Below the pieces are notes generated by a model. That model made no database searches. It saw only the letters and a program-made list of their open reading frames with translations, and was not told the origin of the DNA. A program made the translations under genes and the position numbers. DNA of 64,000 bases from Plasmopara viticola (taxonomy: Eukaryota; Oomycota; Peronosporomycetes; Peronosporales; Peronosporaceae): assembly GCA_001695595.3 (NCBI GenBank), contig MBPM02000084.1, positions 1 to 64,000 of the forward strand, in the 5' to 3' direction. The first letter of the stretch is position 1, and each line of letters starts with the position of its first letter. Below, in pieces: positions 61,201-64,000 of the stretch.

Positions 61201-64000
61201 CTTCAATCGTCTCGGTAGTCACTTCTGTCACTTCCGTGACCTCCGTCGTCTCCTCAGTTGTACCCGGGGTCGGCTGGCGCTTTGGCTTGCGGTGCCTCTT
61301 AGACTTGGGCTTCTTGTCGTCAGGTACATCAGTCTCCTCCTCAGTCACGGTCGTCTCTGTTGTGGTCTCCTCCGTCACTTCCGTCGTTTCCTCAGGCTTG
61401 ACATCAGTCACTTCAATCGTCTCTGTCACTTCTGTCACTTCCGTGACCTCCGTCGTCTCCTCAGTTGTACCCGGGGTCGGCTGGCGCTTTGGCTTGCGGT
61501 GCTTCTTTGACTTGGGCTTCTTGTCGTCAGGTACATCAGTCTCCTCCTCAGTCACGGTCGTCTCTGTTGTGGTCACCTCCGTCACTTCCGTCGTTTCCTC
61601 AGGCTTGACATCGGTCACTTCAATCGTATCTGTGGGCATTTCTGTCACTTCCGTCATCTCCACCGTAGTCGGCACTTCTTCATTCACTTCGATCGTCTCG
61701 GTGGTCACTTCCGTCACCTCCGTCGTCTCCTCAGTTGTACCCGGGGTCGGCTGGCGCTTTGGCTTGCGGTGCTTCTTTGACTTGGGCTTCTTGTCGTCAG
61801 GTACATCAGTCTCCTCCTCAGTCACGGTCGTCTCTGTTGTGGTCTCCTCCGTCACTTCCGTCGTTTCCTCAGGCATGACATCAGTCACTTCAATCGTCTC
61901 GGTAGTCACTTCTGTCACTTCCGTGACCTCCGTCGTCTCCTCAGTTGTACCCGGGGTCGGCTGGCGCTTTGGCTTGCGGTGCTTCTTTGACTTGGGCTTC
62001 TTGTCGTCAGGTACATCAGTCTCCTCCTCAGTCACGGTCGTCTCTGTTGGTGTCACCTCCGTCACTTCCGTCGTTTCCTCAGGCTTGACATCTGTCACTT
62101 CAATCGTCTCTGTGGGCATTTCTGTCACTTCCGTCATCTCCACCGTAGTCGGCACTTCTTCATTCACTTCGATCGTCTCGGTGGTCACTTCCGTCACCTC
62201 CGTCGTCTCCTCAGTTGTACCCGGGGTCGGCTGGCGCTTTGGCTTGCGGTGCTTCTTTGACTTGGGCTTCTTGTCGTCAGGTACATCAGTCTCCTCCTCA
62301 GTCACGGTCGTCTCTGTTGTGGTCACCTCCGTCACTTCCGTCGTTTCCTCAGGCATGACATCAGTCACTTCAATCGTCTCGGTAGTCACTTCTGTCACTT
62401 CCGTGACCTCCGTCGTCTCCTCAGTTGTACCCGGGGTCGGCTGGCGCTTTGGCTTGCGGTGCTCTTAGACTTGGGCTTCTTGTCGTCAGGTACATCAGTC
62501 TCCTCCTCAGTCACGGTCGTCTCTGTTGTGGTCACCTCCGTCACTTCCGTCGTTTCCTCAGGCTTGACATCGGTCACTTCAATCGTCTCTGTGGGCATTT
62601 CTGTCACTTCCGTCATCTCCACCGTAGTCGGCACTTCTTCATTCACTTCGATCGTCTCGGTGGTCACTTCCGTCACCTCCGTCGTCTCCTCAGTTGTACC
62701 CGGGGTCGGCTGGCGCTTTGGCTTGCGGTGCTTCTTTGACTTGGGCTTCTTGTCGTCAGGTACATCAGTCTCCTCCTCAGTCACGGTCGTCTCTGTTGTG
62801 GTCACCTCCGTCACTTCCGTCGTTTCCTCAGGCATGACATCAGTCACTTCAATCGTCTCGTGGTCACTTCTGTCACTTCCGTGACCTCCGTCGTCTCCTC
62901 AGTTGTACCCGGGGTCGGCTGGCGCTTTGGCTTGCGGTGCTTCTTTGACTTGGGCTTCTTGTCGTCAGGTACATCAGTCTCCTCCTCAGTCACGGTCGTC
63001 TCTGTTGTGGTCTCCTCCGTCACTTCCGTCGTTTCCTCAGGCTTGACATCGGTCACTTCAATCGTATCTGTGGGCATTTCTGTCACTTCCGTCATCTCCA
63101 CCGTAGTCGGCACTTCTTCATTCACTTCGATCGTCTCGGTGGTCACTTCCGTGACCTCCGTCGTCTCCTCAGTTGTACCCGGGGTCGGCTGGCGCTTTGG
63201 CTTGCGGTGCTTCTTTGACTTGGGCTTCTTGTCGTCAGGTACATCAGTCTCCTCCTCAGTCACGGTCGTCTCTGTTGTGGTCACCTCCGTCACTTCCGTC
63301 GTTTCCTCAGGCATGACATCAGTCACTTCAATCGTCTCGGTAGTCACTTCTGTCACTTCCGTGACCTCCGTCGTCTCCTCAGTTGTACCCGGGGTCGGCT
63401 GGCGCTTTGGCTTGCGGTGCTCTTAGACTTGGGCTTCTTGTCGTCAGGTACATCAGTCTCCTCCTCAGTCACGGTCGTCTCTGTTGTGGTCTCCTCCGTC
63501 ACTTCCGTCGTTTCCTCAGGCTTGACATCGGTCACTTCAATCGTCTCTGTGGGCATTTCTGTCACTTCCGTCATCTCCACCGTAGTCGGCACTTCTTCAT
63601 TCACTTCGATCGTCTCGGTGGTCACTTCCGTCACCTCCGTCGTCTCCTCAGTTGTACCCGGGGTCGGCTGGCGCTTTGGCTTGCGGTGCTTCTTTGACTT
63701 GGGCTTCTTGTCGTCAGGTACATCAGTCTCCTCCTCAGTCACGGTCGTCTCTGTTGTGGTCACCTCCGTCACTTCCGTCGTTTCCTCAGGCATGACATCA
63801 GTCACTTCAATCGTCTCGGTAGTCACTTCTGTCACTTCCGTGACCTCCGTCGTCTCCTCAGTTGTACCCGGGGTCGGCTGGCGCTTTGGCTTGCGGTGCT
63901 CTTAGACTTGGGCTTCTTGTCGTCAGGTACATCAGTCTCCTCCTCAGTCACGGTCGTCTCTGTTGTGGTCACCTCCGTCACTTCCGTCGTTTCCTCAGGC
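52212..64000 (-). CDS. Upstream, repeat-coding part of the giant protein gene (partial, frame-broken)
   Basis: Same gene as the 48,281-52,285 frame, continuing to the right edge. Open minus-strand pieces include 52,212-53,861 (549 aa), 55,072-55,806, 56,998-57,933, 58,344-59,258, 59,367-60,119, 60,827-62,398 (523 aa) and 63,353-63,835. All encode the same Thr/Glu unit with the basic KKPKSK(K/R)HRKPKRQPTPG-type end. They lie in three different frames, because about 20 one- or two-base length changes interrupt them, mostly at the codons for K(K/R)HRK. If these are consensus errors, the gene encodes well over 4,000 residues of repeats here. If real, it is a pseudogene upstream of 52,285. There is no start codon, signal peptide or splice signal to judge, because the 5' end is outside the window. 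Confidence 0.6.
56010..56470 (-). other. Scrambled, shortened stretch of the repeat array
   Basis: Unit phase collapses. Boundary motifs sit at 56,033 and 56,078 (45 bp apart), and the next is only at 56,470. Truncated pieces of the unit are joined out of order (for example GTCACGGTCGTCTCTGTTGT at about 56,121 and again from about 56,177), and many bases are missing. No frame stays open. The pattern resembles a poorly corrected long read or a mis-joined consensus more than biological divergence, since flanking units are near-perfect. Confidence 0.7.

Larger units (their letters stand above)
50940..64000 (-). repeat. Giant coding tandem array, ~55 units of 270 or 210 bp
   Basis: The boundary motif CCCGGGGTCGGCTGGCGC recurs at 50,931, 51,201, 51,471, 51,681, 51,951, 52,221 and so on to 63,867; I count about 55. 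Unit lengths are close to 270 bp (90 aa) or 210 bp (70 aa). The 90-aa unit runs TTEETTEVTEVTTETIEVNE..., EVPTTVEMTEVTEMPTDTIE, VTDVKPEETTEVTEETTTET, TVTEEETDVPDDKKPKSKRH, RKPKRQPTPG. It has about 26 Thr, 26 acidic and 10 basic residues. The short unit lacks the EVNEEVPTTVEMTEVTEMPTDTI part. From 57.3 to 64.0 kb the units mostly alternate long-short, a 480-bp higher-order period. The array runs off the window edge. Confidence 0.95.

Overview
This is eukaryotic DNA, most likely from a plant-pathogenic oomycete (Peronosporales: Phytophthora or downy mildew type). The assignment is inferred from a fumarylacetoacetase gene with five very short GT-AG introns (62-88 bp), an ABCG/PDR-like sequence of the kind expanded in oomycetes, a Ty1/copia relic, a tRNA-derived SINE, and a very repeat-rich context. 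No ribosomal RNA, functional tRNA, CRISPR array or bacterial-type operon was seen.

Layout. (1) Positions 1-37,370 are one satellite field built from a roughly 96-100 bp monomer. The left flank (1-6.39 kb) is organised as a four-monomer, roughly 400-bp higher-order repeat. A short inverted patch (6.39-6.87 kb) and a direct patch (6.87-7.99 kb) follow. The core (8.0-29.4 kb) is a large imperfect inverted duplication: an arm in reverse orientation (8.0-19.3 kb) faces an arm in forward orientation (19.3-29.4 kb). Each arm carries 1.95-2.34 kb super-repeats, themselves made of roughly 383-bp tetramers with a variable G/C homopolymer. From 30 to 37.37 kb the monomers are diverged and interrupted by AT-rich non-satellite inserts. 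(2) 37.4-41.7 kb is a transposon graveyard, with a copia integrase relic on the minus strand, a perfect 16-bp-arm hairpin, a GC-rich block, and an intact-looking 165-bp SINE flanked by 16-bp target-site duplications. (3) 41,739-43,405 is the only conventional gene, fumarylacetoacetase (tyrosine catabolism), six exons, 434 aa, with its metal and catalytic residues conserved. (4) 43.4-48.3 kb holds only decayed sequence. (5) 48,281-64,000 (minus strand, running off the right edge) is the 3' part of a giant gene. Its product has more than 50 tandem 90- or 70-residue Thr/Glu-rich units, each ending in a Lys/Arg-rich block. Then come three diverged 100-residue modules and a C-terminal segment resembling an ABCG/PDR ATPase domain without its Walker A, signature and Walker B/H-loop region. 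The distal half of the repeat array is a 480-bp (270+210) higher-order repeat.

The best candidates for something undescribed are the giant repeat protein fused to a gutted ABC domain, and the inverted-duplicated satellite core. Many one- or two-base length changes break the giant gene's frame at one recurrent site. I cannot tell from sequence alone whether these are real, and so a pseudogene, or long-read consensus errors. A scrambled stretch near 56.0-56.47 kb does look like assembly error.

No functional link is visible between the fumarylacetoacetase gene and the repeat protein. They are convergent, with about 4.9 kb between their stop codons.
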